Shown: positions 1-6,810, counted from the first letter of the stretch. The stretch is 7,233 nucleotides of DNA from Ruminiclostridium sp. (GCA_003535195.1 DOHN01000056.1:2108-9340), one strand, 5' to 3'. A program made the numbers and translations. Notes: generated by a model from the sequence alone, not told the origin.

Positions 1-2
1 AA

Positions 3-563
3 GGTTTGCTGGACGGCATCCTTACTCTGCCTCTTGTTCTGCCTCCCACGGTGGCGGGGTTTGCTATCCTCTTGCTGATCGGAAAACATGGACCTGTGGG
101 CCAATTTCTCAATCTGTTCGGAGTCAACATCATTTTTTCATGGTATGCGGCAGTCATAGCATCAGTTGTGGTGGCATTTCCGCTTATGTATAAGACGTCG
201 AAGGCCGCTTTTGAACAGATTGATCCCAATATACTCAATGCGGCCAGGACTTTGGGCGTCTCCGAATGGAAATTATTCCGGCGGATTACGGTCCCTATGG
301 CATGGCCTGGTATTGCAGCCGCAACTACCCTTTCTTTTGCGAGATCATTGGGAGAGTTTGGCGCCACTTTAATGGTTGCAGGCAGCATTCCGGGTAAAAC
401 CCAAACGATACCGGTTGCCATTTATTTCGCAACTTCGGCTGGAGATATGACAACCGCCCTTATTTGGGTGTTGATTATTTTTGCGATTTCTTTGACGGTC
501 ATGGTATCGACAAACTATTGGGACAGTTACCAGCAAAAAATCAAACTGGGAACCGGGAAGTGA
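3..563 (+). CDS. modB: Molybdate ABC transporter permease ModB (5' end missing)
   Basis: Membrane permease of the ModABC importer, moving molybdate (possibly tungstate) handed over by the binding protein ModA. The frame is open from base 3, so the gene runs off the left edge; a full ModB is about 220-230 residues, so roughly 40 N-terminal residues lie outside. The TTG at 6 lies inside the family-conserved LLDGILTLPLVLPPTVAGF region and is not the start. Numbering from that TTG, the EAA loop that docks on the ATPase is around residues 79-100 (AARTLGVSEWKLFRRITVP), followed by the ModB-typical ARSLGEFGATLMVAGSIPGK (112-131). Hydrophobic spans lie at about 8-26, 43-61 and 150-168. It ends 4 nt before modC, so the two are surely co-transcribed. 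Metal specificity cannot be read from the permease. The family assignment is strong. Confidence 0.95.
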   Translation, partial: GLLDGILTLPLVLPPTVAGFAILLLIGKHGPVGQFLNLFGVNIIFSWYAAVIASVVVAFPLMYKTSKAAFEQIDPNILNAARTLGVSEWKLFRRITVPMAWPGIAAATTLSFARSLGEFGATLMVAGSIPGKTQTIPVAIYFATSAGDMTTALIWVLIIFAISLTVMVSTNYWDSYQQKIKLGTGK

Positions 564-567
564 TAGT

Positions 568-1635
568 ATGGGACTGACAATTGATATAGAAAGAAAATTG
601 CCCGGATTCAAGTTAAAGATTAATCTTTCCTGCGGGCAGGAGATAATCGGAATACTAGGTGCATCAGGTTCAGGGAAGAGCATGCTTTTAAACTGTATTG
701 CGGGCTTGATAAAACCGGACAAGGGTAAAATTATTTTAGATGATACGGTTTTTTTCGACTCTGAAAATAAAGTAAATATATCGCCCCAGGCTCGCAAGAC
801 GGGCTATTTATTCCAAAACTATGCGATGTTTCCTCACTTGACCGTCAATGAAAACATCGCTTTTGGATTGGAGAAATTACCAAAAGCTGAGCAAAGAAGC
901 AGAGTCTCTGAGCTGCTTGCAAGTTTTCACCTGGCTGATATGGGCAAGCGCTATCCTTCTCAACTTTCAGGAGGGCAGCAGCAGCGTGTCGCTCTGGCCC
1001 GGGCCATGGCCGTGAACCCGCAAATAATGCTGCTTGACGAAGCCTTTTCAGCCCTGGATGCACATTTAAAAATGCACATGATTAAGGAAATGATAGAATC
1101 ACTCAAGAAATTTCAAGGAATCACTTTTTTTGTAACCCACAGTATAGAAGAAGCCTACCGCCTGTGCAATCGCATTGTATTCTTGAATAATGGCAGTGTG
1201 GAAGCGCTCGGTTCCAAAGAAGAACTGTTTCGCCGGCCGGCGACTGTGGAAGCTGCAAAAGTTACCGGCTGCAAGAATATTGCGGCAGCTGTCCGCAAGT
1301 CTGAACACTCCGCTGAAATTCCCGACTGGGGCATCAGGGTGGCAACGGCAACGCGTATTGAAAAAACGGAAGGCTTTATAGGCATTAGGGCCAATAATAT
1401 TAAACTGGCGGCTGCTGGCCTTCAGGAAAACTGCTACCCGGCATGGATTGCGGATGAAAGTGACGCTCCTTTCAGCACGACCCTTTATTTAAAAATAGGA
1501 TCTGCCCCCATACGGTCGGACGATTTTCATATTCAATGGGAAATACCCAAAGATAAAAAAGCTGAGCTAAGAGATCTTACCCAGCCAGTCAGGGTTTACC
1601 TGGATCCGAATGATGTTTTTTTCATGATAGAATAA
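568..1635 (+). CDS. modC: Molybdate ABC transporter ATP-binding protein ModC
   Basis: Cytoplasmic ATPase that powers the ModB permease. The 355 residues match the family. Visible motifs: Walker A GASGSGKS (31-38), Q-loop Q83 in LFQNYAMFP, signature LSGGQQQR (133-140), Walker B IMLLDE with catalytic E158, D-loop SALD (161-164), H-loop H191. Residues from about 230 to the end, including TGCKNI and GFIGIRANNIKLA, resemble the TOBE/MOBE regulatory domain that can bind oxyanion and inhibit transport; this domain call is by resemblance. ATG 568 follows the modB stop closely, with GGGAAG (555-560) as a modest ribosome site, suggesting translational coupling. All catalytic residues are intact. Substrate is molybdate by family and by the adjoining ModB; a tungstate-preferring relative is not excluded. 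Confidence 0.95.
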   Translation: MGLTIDIERKLPGFKLKINLSCGQEIIGILGASGSGKSMLLNCIAGLIKPDKGKIILDDTVFFDSENKVNISPQARKTGYLFQNYAMFPHLTVNENIAFGLEKLPKAEQRSRVSELLASFHLADMGKRYPSQLSGGQQQRVALARAMAVNPQIMLLDEAFSALDAHLKMHMIKEMIESLKKFQGITFFVTHSIEEAYRLCNRIVFLNNGSVEALGSKEELFRRPATVEAAKVTGCKNIAAAVRKSEHSAEIPDWGIRVATATRIEKTEGFIGIRANNIKLAAAGLQENCYPAWIADESDAPFSTTLYLKIGSAPIRSDDFHIQWEIPKDKKAELRDLTQPVRVYLDPNDVFFMIE

Positions 1636-1660
1636 GTTGTGCTGCACAATCAGGAGTATA

Positions 1661-1668
1661 GGGGGGAA
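1661..1668 (+). promoter_or_regulatory. Ribosome binding site deciding a TTG start
   Basis: GGGGGGAA lies 6 nt upstream of TTG 1675. The in-frame GTG at 1639 sits 3 nt after the modC stop with no such site, and it would add a charged stretch (HNQEYRGEHN) before the signal peptide. The TTG is therefore the better start. Confidence 0.75.
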
Positions 1669-1674
1669 CATAAT

Positions 1675-2601
1675 TTGAGAAATTATGCCGGACAGATCAC
1701 AGGCCTCATAATACTGCTGGTTTTCATTTTAGTCCTGGGCACAGGTTGCAGGCCAAGCCCGTTACTGGTAAAGATCGTTTATTTGGCTCATGCCGAACCC
1801 ATTAATGTGCAAAACGAAACCAACCCGGATGAGGAACCGGATGAAGAAAATGAGGTTGCAGTCACCCCAAAACAAGATGAACAAGATGCAGCGGATCATC
1901 AGGCAGCAAATAGTGAGGAGCAGGGATTGGACCAGGCAGACGCGCAGCAGGACACCATCCAGGAGGGCGCCGGCGATATAGCGTATGGGGCCGGCGAAGA
2001 AGCGTCGGGGGGCGCATTGGTTGAAGTTATAAGTGATCATGGGGAACATATTGACGTACCGGAATCGGTGGCTAATATTACAACAGTTTGCGAAGCCACC
2101 CAAAGCCCGCAATGGAAATCATCCCGAATAGGCGACCGGAGCAAATATGCAGGCGACTGGAAAGACGGCATGTTTGAAGGCAAGGGAACCTATAGCTGGT
2201 CTGATGGCGATGAATATACCGGTCAATGGAAAGACGATTTGATCGAAGGTAAGGGAACATACATCTGGGCCGATGGGGGTATGTATGAAGGCGAATGGAG
2301 ATATGACATGTTTTCAGGCCAGGGAATATACACCTGGGCCAGCGGCAGTAAATATGCAGGCGAATGGAAAGAAGGCGTTAAAGAAGGCCAGGGAACATAT
2401 ACCTGGGCCAATAAAGATGAATATGTGGGCGAATGGAAAGCCGGGGTTAAAGATGGCCAGGGAACATATACCTGGGCTGATGGCAGCATATACACAGGTG
2501 CATGGAAATATGGGGTAAGAGAAGGTCAGGGGACATATAAAGGCGCCGATGGAACTATATATGAAGGACTGTGGTCCAACGACAAGTTTTTATTTAATTA
2601 A
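1675..2601 (+). CDS. MORN-repeat protein, probable exported lipoprotein
   Basis: Function unknown. From the TTG start it is 308 residues. Residues 8-24 are hydrophobic and end in LGTGC, a somewhat non-canonical lipobox (Gly at -3) with Cys25, so export and lipidation are likely but unproven; a signal peptidase I site after LAHA (37-40) is an alternative. Residues about 48-100 are an acidic, Gln/Asp-rich linker that looks disordered. From Y158 to the end are six 23-residue MORN repeats of the form Y-x-G-x-W-(5-6)-G-x-G-x-Y and a partial seventh (YEGLWSNDKF). MORN repeats form extended beta-hairpin stacks that bind proteins or lipids in other contexts; what this one binds cannot be read. It follows modC by 39 nt with no terminator and precedes moxR by 75 nt, so it could be read with either group. 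Codon-level repetition suggests growth by unit duplication. Confidence 0.85.
   Translation: MRNYAGQITGLIILLVFILVLGTGCRPSPLLVKIVYLAHAEPINVQNETNPDEEPDEENEVAVTPKQDEQDAADHQAANSEEQGLDQADAQQDTIQEGAGDIAYGAGEEASGGALVEVISDHGEHIDVPESVANITTVCEATQSPQWKSSRIGDRSKYAGDWKDGMFEGKGTYSWSDGDEYTGQWKDDLIEGKGTYIWADGGMYEGEWRYDMFSGQGIYTWASGSKYAGEWKEGVKEGQGTYTWANKDEYVGEWKAGVKDGQGTYTWADGSIYTGAWKYGVREGQGTYKGADGTIYEGLWSNDKFLFN
2146..2598 (+). repeat. In-frame 69-bp tandem repeats encoding MORN units
   Basis: Six 69-bp units begin at 2146, 2215, 2284, 2353, 2422 and 2491, with a 39-bp partial unit at 2560. Each encodes 23 residues. Units 4 and 5 share a 23-nt identical run centred on the GQGTYTW codons, and unit 3 is close to them, whereas units 1, 2 and 6 are more diverged. 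The middle units therefore look like the most recent duplicates. Copy number could vary between strains. Confidence 0.9.
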
Positions 2602-2639
2602 AGAAATATTTAAGTAGATAGCCAAAAGACACAGGTCTG

Positions 2640-2653
2640 ATATGCCGGCATAT
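2640..2653. promoter_or_regulatory. 14-bp perfect palindrome upstream of moxR
   Basis: ATATGCCGGCATAT reads the same on both strands and lies in the 75-nt gap between the MORN gene and moxR, 23 nt before the moxR ATG. It has the size and symmetry of an operator half-site pair. No clear -35/-10 promoter is visible around it, so its role is inference; chance is possible. Confidence 0.3.
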
Positions 2654-2676
2654 AAACATAATTGGAGATACAAGCT

Positions 2677-3717
2677 ATGAAAAATTATTTAGATGAAAAT
2701 ATAAAGAATTTAGACTATAAGCCACTTTCGACTGAGCAGACTGCCGATGCACATCGCAAGATCCTGTCAATTGCCGACAACATTGAAATTGTTATCACCG
2801 GTAAAAGAGAGGTTGTGGAGCTGACGGTGCTTTGCTTGATTGCGGGCGGGCATGTGCTAATAGAAGATATTCCCGGCGTCGGGAAGACAAGCCTGGTTCG
2901 CGCCCTGGCTAAATCTATCGACTGCGATTACAGCCGTATCCAGTTTACGCCTGATGTCATGCCTTCAGACGTATCCGGCTTCTCCATCTACAATCAGAAA
3001 AGCGGGGAGTTTGAATTCCGTCAGGGGGCAGCAATGAGCAATATAGTTCTGGCTGACGAAATCAACCGGGCATCAGCCAAAACCCAGTCCTCCATGCTGG
3101 AAATCATGGAGGAATATCAGGTTACTGTCGATGCCCATACCTACCTTGTGGACCGGCCTTATATGGTGCTTGCCACCCAAAATCCAATTGAAGCTCTGGG
3201 CACATATCAGCTGCCGGAAGCGCAAATCGACAGGTTTATGATAAAACTTTCCATAGGCTATCCTGCTTACGAGGATGAAATTAAAATCGTAATGAAGGGT
3301 GAAGAAGCGAAGCAAAATATCTTTCCCGTTGTTACCAAGGAAGAGGTCAGGGAGCTCTTGCAATGCAGCAGGCAGGTTGTATGCACCGATCTGGTTGCCG
3401 CCTACATAGTCCGTATCGTTGAAGCAACCAGAAGCCATCCGGGCATTAAGCTGGGCAGCAGCCCCCGCGGAAGCATAGCGCTGTACAAGCTCAGCAGAGC
3501 TTATGCGCTGGCCCAGGGTAGAAACTATGTACTGCCTGATGATGTCAAGTATCTTGCCCCTTATGTTCTGGGGCACAGGATCATCCTGACCCATGAAATG
3601 AAGAACGAGAAGAAGACGGCTGCCGGCGTTATAAAGGACATAGTCAAGGATATTGCTGTTCCTGTAGATCCGAACCAGCCGAAGTCATATCATGAACAAT
3701 CCGTCTATGCTAATTAA
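2677..3717 (+). CDS. MoxR-family AAA+ ATPase
   Basis: Cytoplasmic AAA+ ATPase of the MoxR family, thought to act as a chaperone-like remodeller of partner proteins that often carry VWA/DUF58 folds. It is 346 residues from ATG 2677, preceded by TGGAGA (2663-2668) at 8-nt spacing; an upstream in-frame TTG at 2662 overlaps that site and is less likely. Motifs are complete: Walker A PGVGKTS (66-72), Walker B VLADEINRA (124-132), sensor 1 LATQNP (165-170), arginine finger R186 in the family signature LPEAQIDRF, and sensor 2 R264 in GSSPRG. The C-terminal lid spans about 220-330. The stop overlaps the next gene by 26 nt, indicating tight co-expression with DUF58. The specific client is unknown; the neighbouring membrane proteins are the natural candidates. 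Confidence 0.95.
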   Translation: MKNYLDENIKNLDYKPLSTEQTADAHRKILSIADNIEIVITGKREVVELTVLCLIAGGHVLIEDIPGVGKTSLVRALAKSIDCDYSRIQFTPDVMPSDVSGFSIYNQKSGEFEFRQGAAMSNIVLADEINRASAKTQSSMLEIMEEYQVTVDAHTYLVDRPYMVLATQNPIEALGTYQLPEAQIDRFMIKLSIGYPAYEDEIKIVMKGEEAKQNIFPVVTKEEVRELLQCSRQVVCTDLVAAYIVRIVEATRSHPGIKLGSSPRGSIALYKLSRAYALAQGRNYVLPDDVKYLAPYVLGHRIILTHEMKNEKKTAAGVIKDIVKDIAVPVDPNQPKSYHEQSVYAN

Positions 3718-4921
3718 TAAATTTATAGTTAAAACTATCGCCTGGCTGATTGTGCTTATGGCATCGCTTTTCCCTGCCCGATACATAAATAGTGTTTACG
3801 GGTATCTGCCGTTTCTGGGGCTGTTATCCCTGCTGTTATTATCGGTTTTATCTCTTTTGCTGATCAGGGCGGGCATACATTTTGAAGCGGAGGATTCCTA
3901 TGTTGTATGTCAAAGAGGTGAAACGGTAAACGTCACTTTGAAAATTGTGAACGGATCTTTTCTGATTTGCCCCCAAGCCCGGGCCTATCTTTATGTTTCG
4001 GATTTTTTCGGAGGAGACGATTCGGTCTCCCCTGCCGCTTTCACAATGCCTGCTAAAGGCGGGTCGGATTTCTCCTTTGCAATCAAAATGAATCATATCG
4101 GGATGTATAGCGCAGGAGTGAAGGCCCTCCAAATATATGACATACTGGGAATCTTCAGTATAACAATGCCAGGCTGCGGAGGCATTGCAATAACGGTGCT
4201 TCCCAGGATATTACCGGCGGATGAGATTGAATTTAAGGATGAAATGCTGTCCGAAAGCCATAGTTTACAGAAAAGCACGGTAAGCGACGGATTTGATTAC
4301 ACCGGCGTGCGGGAATATGCTCTGGGCGATTCCATTAAGCGCATTCACTGGAAGCTCTCCGCCCATTTTAAAGATTATATGACTAAGATTACGGAGACCA
4401 GCCATAAAAATGATCTGGTCGTGGTGATTGATCTGCAAACAGCCAGTCCCCCCCGTGATATGCTGCCGGGAATCTATGACTGCCTGGTTGAAACCGGTCT
4501 GTCCTTAATTGAGCAGGCAATGAGCAGAGATGTCGAGTATTCCCTGCTTTTTGCCGGGCAAAACGGCGAGATAGCCAGGGCCGTTCCCCGGGGCGGACAG
4601 GATTATGAAAATCTGGTGGGCCGGCTGCCGGTTGTTTACGATGGTTGCGGCGCTGATATCCCCGACGGCGCCGACATCCTTGAAAACGAAAGCCATTTGG
4701 GAAATAGGAGCGCCAATATCATTCTTTGTACATCCCGAATAACAGATCATCTGGTCCGGGAGCTGATAAACATCAAACAGAATAAGAGAAATCCTATGCT
4801 GTATTATGTAATGAAACCGGATGCGAACCGCCGTGAAATGGAAGAATTGAAGGCTCCGCTCAAGACGCTTGAAGATTACGACATTCTTTATCATATTGTA
4901 ACCGCCGAGGCCATGGCCTAG
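3692..4921 (+). CDS. DUF58 membrane protein (VWA-like), partner of MoxR
   Basis: 409 residues. Two membrane spans lie near the N terminus (about 13-30 and 37-59), then a beta-rich region (about 62-175). The diagnostic DUF58 block is at about 205-224 (GVREYALGDSIKRIHWKLSA). A VWA-like domain begins at VVVIDLQTAS (243-252). The metal-site motif of true VWA domains is D-x-S-x-S; here it reads D247-L-Q-T-A, so metal binding is probably lost or altered. ATG 3692 lies inside moxR (26-nt overlap); ATG 3707 is an in-frame alternative, and neither has a strong ribosome site, which suits translational coupling to moxR. DUF58 proteins are encoded beside MoxR throughout bacteria and are thought to work with it at the membrane; the biochemical role is not established. 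Confidence 0.9.
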   Translation: MNNPSMLINKFIVKTIAWLIVLMASLFPARYINSVYGYLPFLGLLSLLLLSVLSLLLIRAGIHFEAEDSYVVCQRGETVNVTLKIVNGSFLICPQARAYLYVSDFFGGDDSVSPAAFTMPAKGGSDFSFAIKMNHIGMYSAGVKALQIYDILGIFSITMPGCGGIAITVLPRILPADEIEFKDEMLSESHSLQKSTVSDGFDYTGVREYALGDSIKRIHWKLSAHFKDYMTKITETSHKNDLVVVIDLQTASPPRDMLPGIYDCLVETGLSLIEQAMSRDVEYSLLFAGQNGEIARAVPRGGQDYENLVGRLPVVYDGCGADIPDGADILENESHLGNRSANIILCTSRITDHLVRELINIKQNKRNPMLYYVMKPDANRREMEELKAPLKTLEDYDILYHIVTAEAMA

Positions 4922-4948
4922 TACCCGGTTATAAAGGAGATTTCCCCC

Positions 4949-6244
4949 ATGAAAAAACATATAGGAAAATATTTTTGGGATTTTATACTCTGTGTTTTTA
5001 TCAGCGCCGGTCTGGCTGAGAATATATTTGCCGGATTCGAGATGGCAGATCCGTGGTCAGGGAATCTCCTGGCAGTTGCCGGCATTGTTGCTGCTGTTAC
5101 GGTTTTGTTGTTCTTGGGCTATTATAACCGGATGACGATGGTCATTTCCATGACAGCACAGGCTGCTGCACTGATTGCGGTAATGGTTATTTTGCAGCAA
5201 AGGGGGCTTTTCTCGGCCCCATATACCATAGACGGGAATCCGATATTATTCTGGATCATAGTGATCTCCACATCCTGTGTGGTTTTCTGGGCCGCCCGGA
5301 CCAGGGCCGGGCTGGTGGTTTTATTCCTGGTGGGAACGACCGTGACTGCAGCTTTCGATTTTCTGGAGTATCCGGTATGCAGATGGGGATACTTGGCCTT
5401 CGTGGGGGGAGCATTTATTCTGTTTTTATATCGGGTGTACTGTATTTCGCATATGTATTCCGAAACAGAGAAAACTGCTTTCAACGTGTATTTCGCTCAG
5501 TCGGTTATTGCTGGCACGATGGCATTATTGCTCGCAAGTGGAGCCTATTACAGCATAATTAAACCCATGTCCCCTCCTGCCGATAAATTGAATCTTGCTC
5601 AAAAACTTATGTCTATGGATATTTTATACGAGATCGGCGTTGCTTCCACCAGGATAATATATTCCGATGATCCGGCAACAACAGCAGAAAACGAGAATCA
5701 GCAAAATACAAACGATGATAATTATAATGAAAATATCCAAAAGCAAAATGAACCGAAAAAGGATGGAGAAATCGTTCCGGGCCGGGATCCAATAACCGCT
5801 CTGGCAGTTACCTTCAGACAAAACGCTAAAATGATTTGGATTGCAGCGGCTTCCGCCATATTGATTCTTGTCCTGGCGGTTATAATAAAATTTTTATTAC
5901 GGAAAAAATGGTATGACAGTCTGCTTAAGGAGACAAATGAGGACAGTGCCATAGAGCTTTACAACTATTTTTTAAAGAAACTTATCAAAGCAGGATTTAG
6001 ACGGCCAGATGGACTTACATTGCTTGAATATGCTTCCGGTTTGCAGTATGAGCTGGAGAATTTTTCAGTCGGCAAAGCGAACATTCTGAGCCTGACCCAA
6101 ATATACACAAGAATACTCTACGGCTGTCAGAAGATTTCTGAAGATGAGCGGGAACTGTTTCATGATTTTTACAAAGAGTTTTATCGCAATCTTAAAAATG
6201 AAATGGGGAATTTTAGGTATTTGATTCATTTCTTTACTATTTAG
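4949..6244 (+). CDS. TgpA-like polytopic membrane protein with DUF4129-like tail, no transglutaminase domain
   Basis: 431 residues, started at ATG 4949 behind AAAGGAGA (4933-4940), 27 nt after the DUF58 gene. About seven membrane spans occupy residues 9-200. A non-membrane loop (about 203-293) follows, with an Asn/Gln/Glu-rich low-complexity part at 246-272. An eighth span lies at 296-317, and a cytoplasmic tail (about 333-400) contains LIKAGFRRPDGLTLLEYA, which resembles the DUF4129 domain found at the end of TgpA-type proteins. Position after MoxR and DUF58 and this topology fit the third gene of the MoxR-DUF58-TgpA cluster. The loop is far too short for the usual transglutaminase core, and no Cys-His-Asp triad region is visible. 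So this is either a natural enzyme-less variant or a split version. The last residues (about 419-431) may be altered by a frameshift. Confidence 0.8.
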   Translation: MKKHIGKYFWDFILCVFISAGLAENIFAGFEMADPWSGNLLAVAGIVAAVTVLLFLGYYNRMTMVISMTAQAAALIAVMVILQQRGLFSAPYTIDGNPILFWIIVISTSCVVFWAARTRAGLVVLFLVGTTVTAAFDFLEYPVCRWGYLAFVGGAFILFLYRVYCISHMYSETEKTAFNVYFAQSVIAGTMALLLASGAYYSIIKPMSPPADKLNLAQKLMSMDILYEIGVASTRIIYSDDPATTAENENQQNTNDDNYNENIQKQNEPKKDGEIVPGRDPITALAVTFRQNAKMIWIAAASAILILVLAVIIKFLLRKKWYDSLLKETNEDSAIELYNYFLKKLIKAGFRRPDGLTLLEYASGLQYELENFSVGKANILSLTQIYTRILYGCQKISEDERELFHDFYKEFYRNLKNEMGNFRYLIHFFTI

Positions 6245-6360
6245 GCTGGCTGCTTGTGATCATCCCGGGCGGGCTCATCCTGCTCGAATCAATAAATATA
6301 GCAGCAATAAAGTGTCTCCCGTTTGCGTGGAGATTTATAAAAATGCCTGGGTATGCCTGA
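6217..6360 (+). other. Open frame after the TgpA-like gene: frameshifted tail or gene remnant
   Basis: In the frame -1 to the preceding gene, the DNA stays open from 6217 to the TGA at 6358-6360. From 6241 it encodes LGWLLVIIPGGLILLESI and then a basic tail including PFAWRFIKM, a composition typical of one membrane helix followed by positive charges. There is no start codon with a ribosome site (the first GTG is at 6256) and no slippery heptamer at the junction. It could be an authentic extension disrupted by an indel, a fragment of a lost downstream gene, or chance. Confidence 0.25.
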
Positions 6361-6377
6361 ATAAAATTAACTCTTGC

Positions 6378-6406
6378 TTGACAATTGCCTCTTCATGTGC
6401 TAGGCT
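6378..6406 (+). promoter_or_regulatory. Sigma-A-type promoter of the cold-shock gene
   Basis: A perfect -35 TTGACA (6378-6383) is followed by a 17-nt spacer and a -10 TAGGCT (6401-6406), which keeps the important T1, A2 and T6. TG at 6398-6399 provides an extended -10. Transcription would begin near 6413, leaving a leader of about 115 nt before the csp ATG. Confidence 0.65.
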
Positions 6407-6412
6407 AAATAC

Positions 6413-6527
6413 GTATTCAAAATAACTACTTTGTCCACACGTTTGCGGATCATTGTTGTTTGATGATTTGCATAACATGTGGATTTTGTTTATTCTGGGT
6501 ACAAAATAATATTTATGGAGGTACCCA
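6413..6527 (+). promoter_or_regulatory. Structured csp 5' leader with competing hairpins
   Basis: Long leaders are typical of cold-shock mRNAs. Visible pairings are: a distal stem TCCACA (6434-6439) with TGTGGA (6478-6483), enclosing a small ATCAT/ATGAT stem (6449-6453 with 6463-6467); hairpin A, ATTTTGT (6483-6489) with ACAAAAT (6501-6507); hairpin B, TGGGTAC (6496-6502) with GTACCCA (6521-6527). A and B are each perfect over 7 bp, and both need 6501-6502, so they cannot coexist. Hairpin B holds the Shine-Dalgarno TGGAGG (6516-6521) in its loop and stem edge and ends right before the ATG. Structure is read by eye, without energy calculation. Confidence 0.5.
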
Positions 6528-6740
6528 ATGAATAACGGTACAGTAAAATGGTTTAACTCAGAAAAAGGCTTCGGCTTTATTACCAACGACAACGGCGGGG
6601 AGGATGTGTTCGTACATTTTTCCGCGATTAAGTCCGAAGGATACAAGTCTTTGAATGAAGGACAAAAAGTCACCTTTGATACTGAGACTGATCCGAAGAA
6701 CAGCCGCAAACTCAGAGCGGCAAACGTTTGTATTGCTTAA
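6528..6740 (+). CDS. csp: Cold-shock protein, CspA family
   Basis: A 70-residue single cold-shock domain, the usual length. It binds single-stranded RNA or DNA and acts as an RNA chaperone in the cytoplasm. RNP1 is KGFGFI (13-18) and RNP2 is VFVHF (27-31), and the aromatic nucleic-acid-binding residues W8, F15, F17, F28, H30 and F31 are present. Start is ATG 6528 with TGGAGG (6516-6521) at 6-nt spacing. It has its own promoter and terminator and looks monocistronic, separate from the genes upstream. The C-terminal Cys68 is a minor oddity. Whether it is cold-induced or constitutive cannot be read from the protein; the leader suggests post-transcriptional control. No paralogue-specific letter can be assigned. 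Confidence 0.97.
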   Translation: MNNGTVKWFNSEKGFGFITNDNGGEDVFVHFSAIKSEGYKSLNEGQKVTFDTETDPKNSRKLRAANVCIA

Positions 6741-6766
6741 TCAGGCAGTAAACACCCAAACAGCAT

Positions 6767-6806
6767 AAAAAAGCGGGGGGCAGAGTAACATCTGTCCCGC
6801 TTTTTA
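6767..6806. terminator. Bidirectional intrinsic terminator between csp and the zinc-ribbon gene
   Basis: AAAAAGCGGG (6768-6777) pairs perfectly with CCCGCTTTTT (6796-6805); inside, CAG (6781-6783) can pair with CTG (6792-6794). A run of T follows on the plus strand and a run of A precedes it, so it can terminate both convergent transcripts. Confidence 0.85.
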
Positions 6807-6810
6807 TTTA

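Noticed and set aside
1639..1674. GTG at 1639 as the MORN gene start
   Set aside because: It has no ribosome site and puts charged residues before the signal peptide; TTG 1675 has GGGGGGAA at 6 nt.
2223..2495. Repetitive minus-strand and +1-frame open frames in the MORN region
   Set aside because: Their repetition simply mirrors the 69-bp units; the MORN frame has the family consensus, start signal and lipobox.
2566..2590. GGAC/GTCC hairpin followed by T-rich DNA as a terminator of the MORN gene
   Set aside because: The stem is only 4 bp, the T run starts several bases later, and it lies inside the coding region.
3073..3594. 173-codon minus-strand open frame inside moxR
   Set aside because: It is the shadow of a strongly conserved AAA+ gene on the other strand, with no recognisable domain.
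2677..6244. MoxR cluster as an antiphage ternary system
   Set aside because: The partners are the DUF58 and TgpA-like proteins of the common housekeeping-type cluster; no effector, nuclease or mobile-element context is present.
6232..6246. Programmed -1 frameshift at the end of the TgpA-like gene
   Set aside because: No X-XXY-YYZ slippery heptamer or clear downstream stimulatory structure is visible; an indel or a remnant is the simpler reading.
6335..6709. 124-codon minus-strand open frame across the csp leader and gene
   Set aside because: It is antisense to the clear cold-shock domain, has no supporting motif, and lies over the csp promoter and leader.
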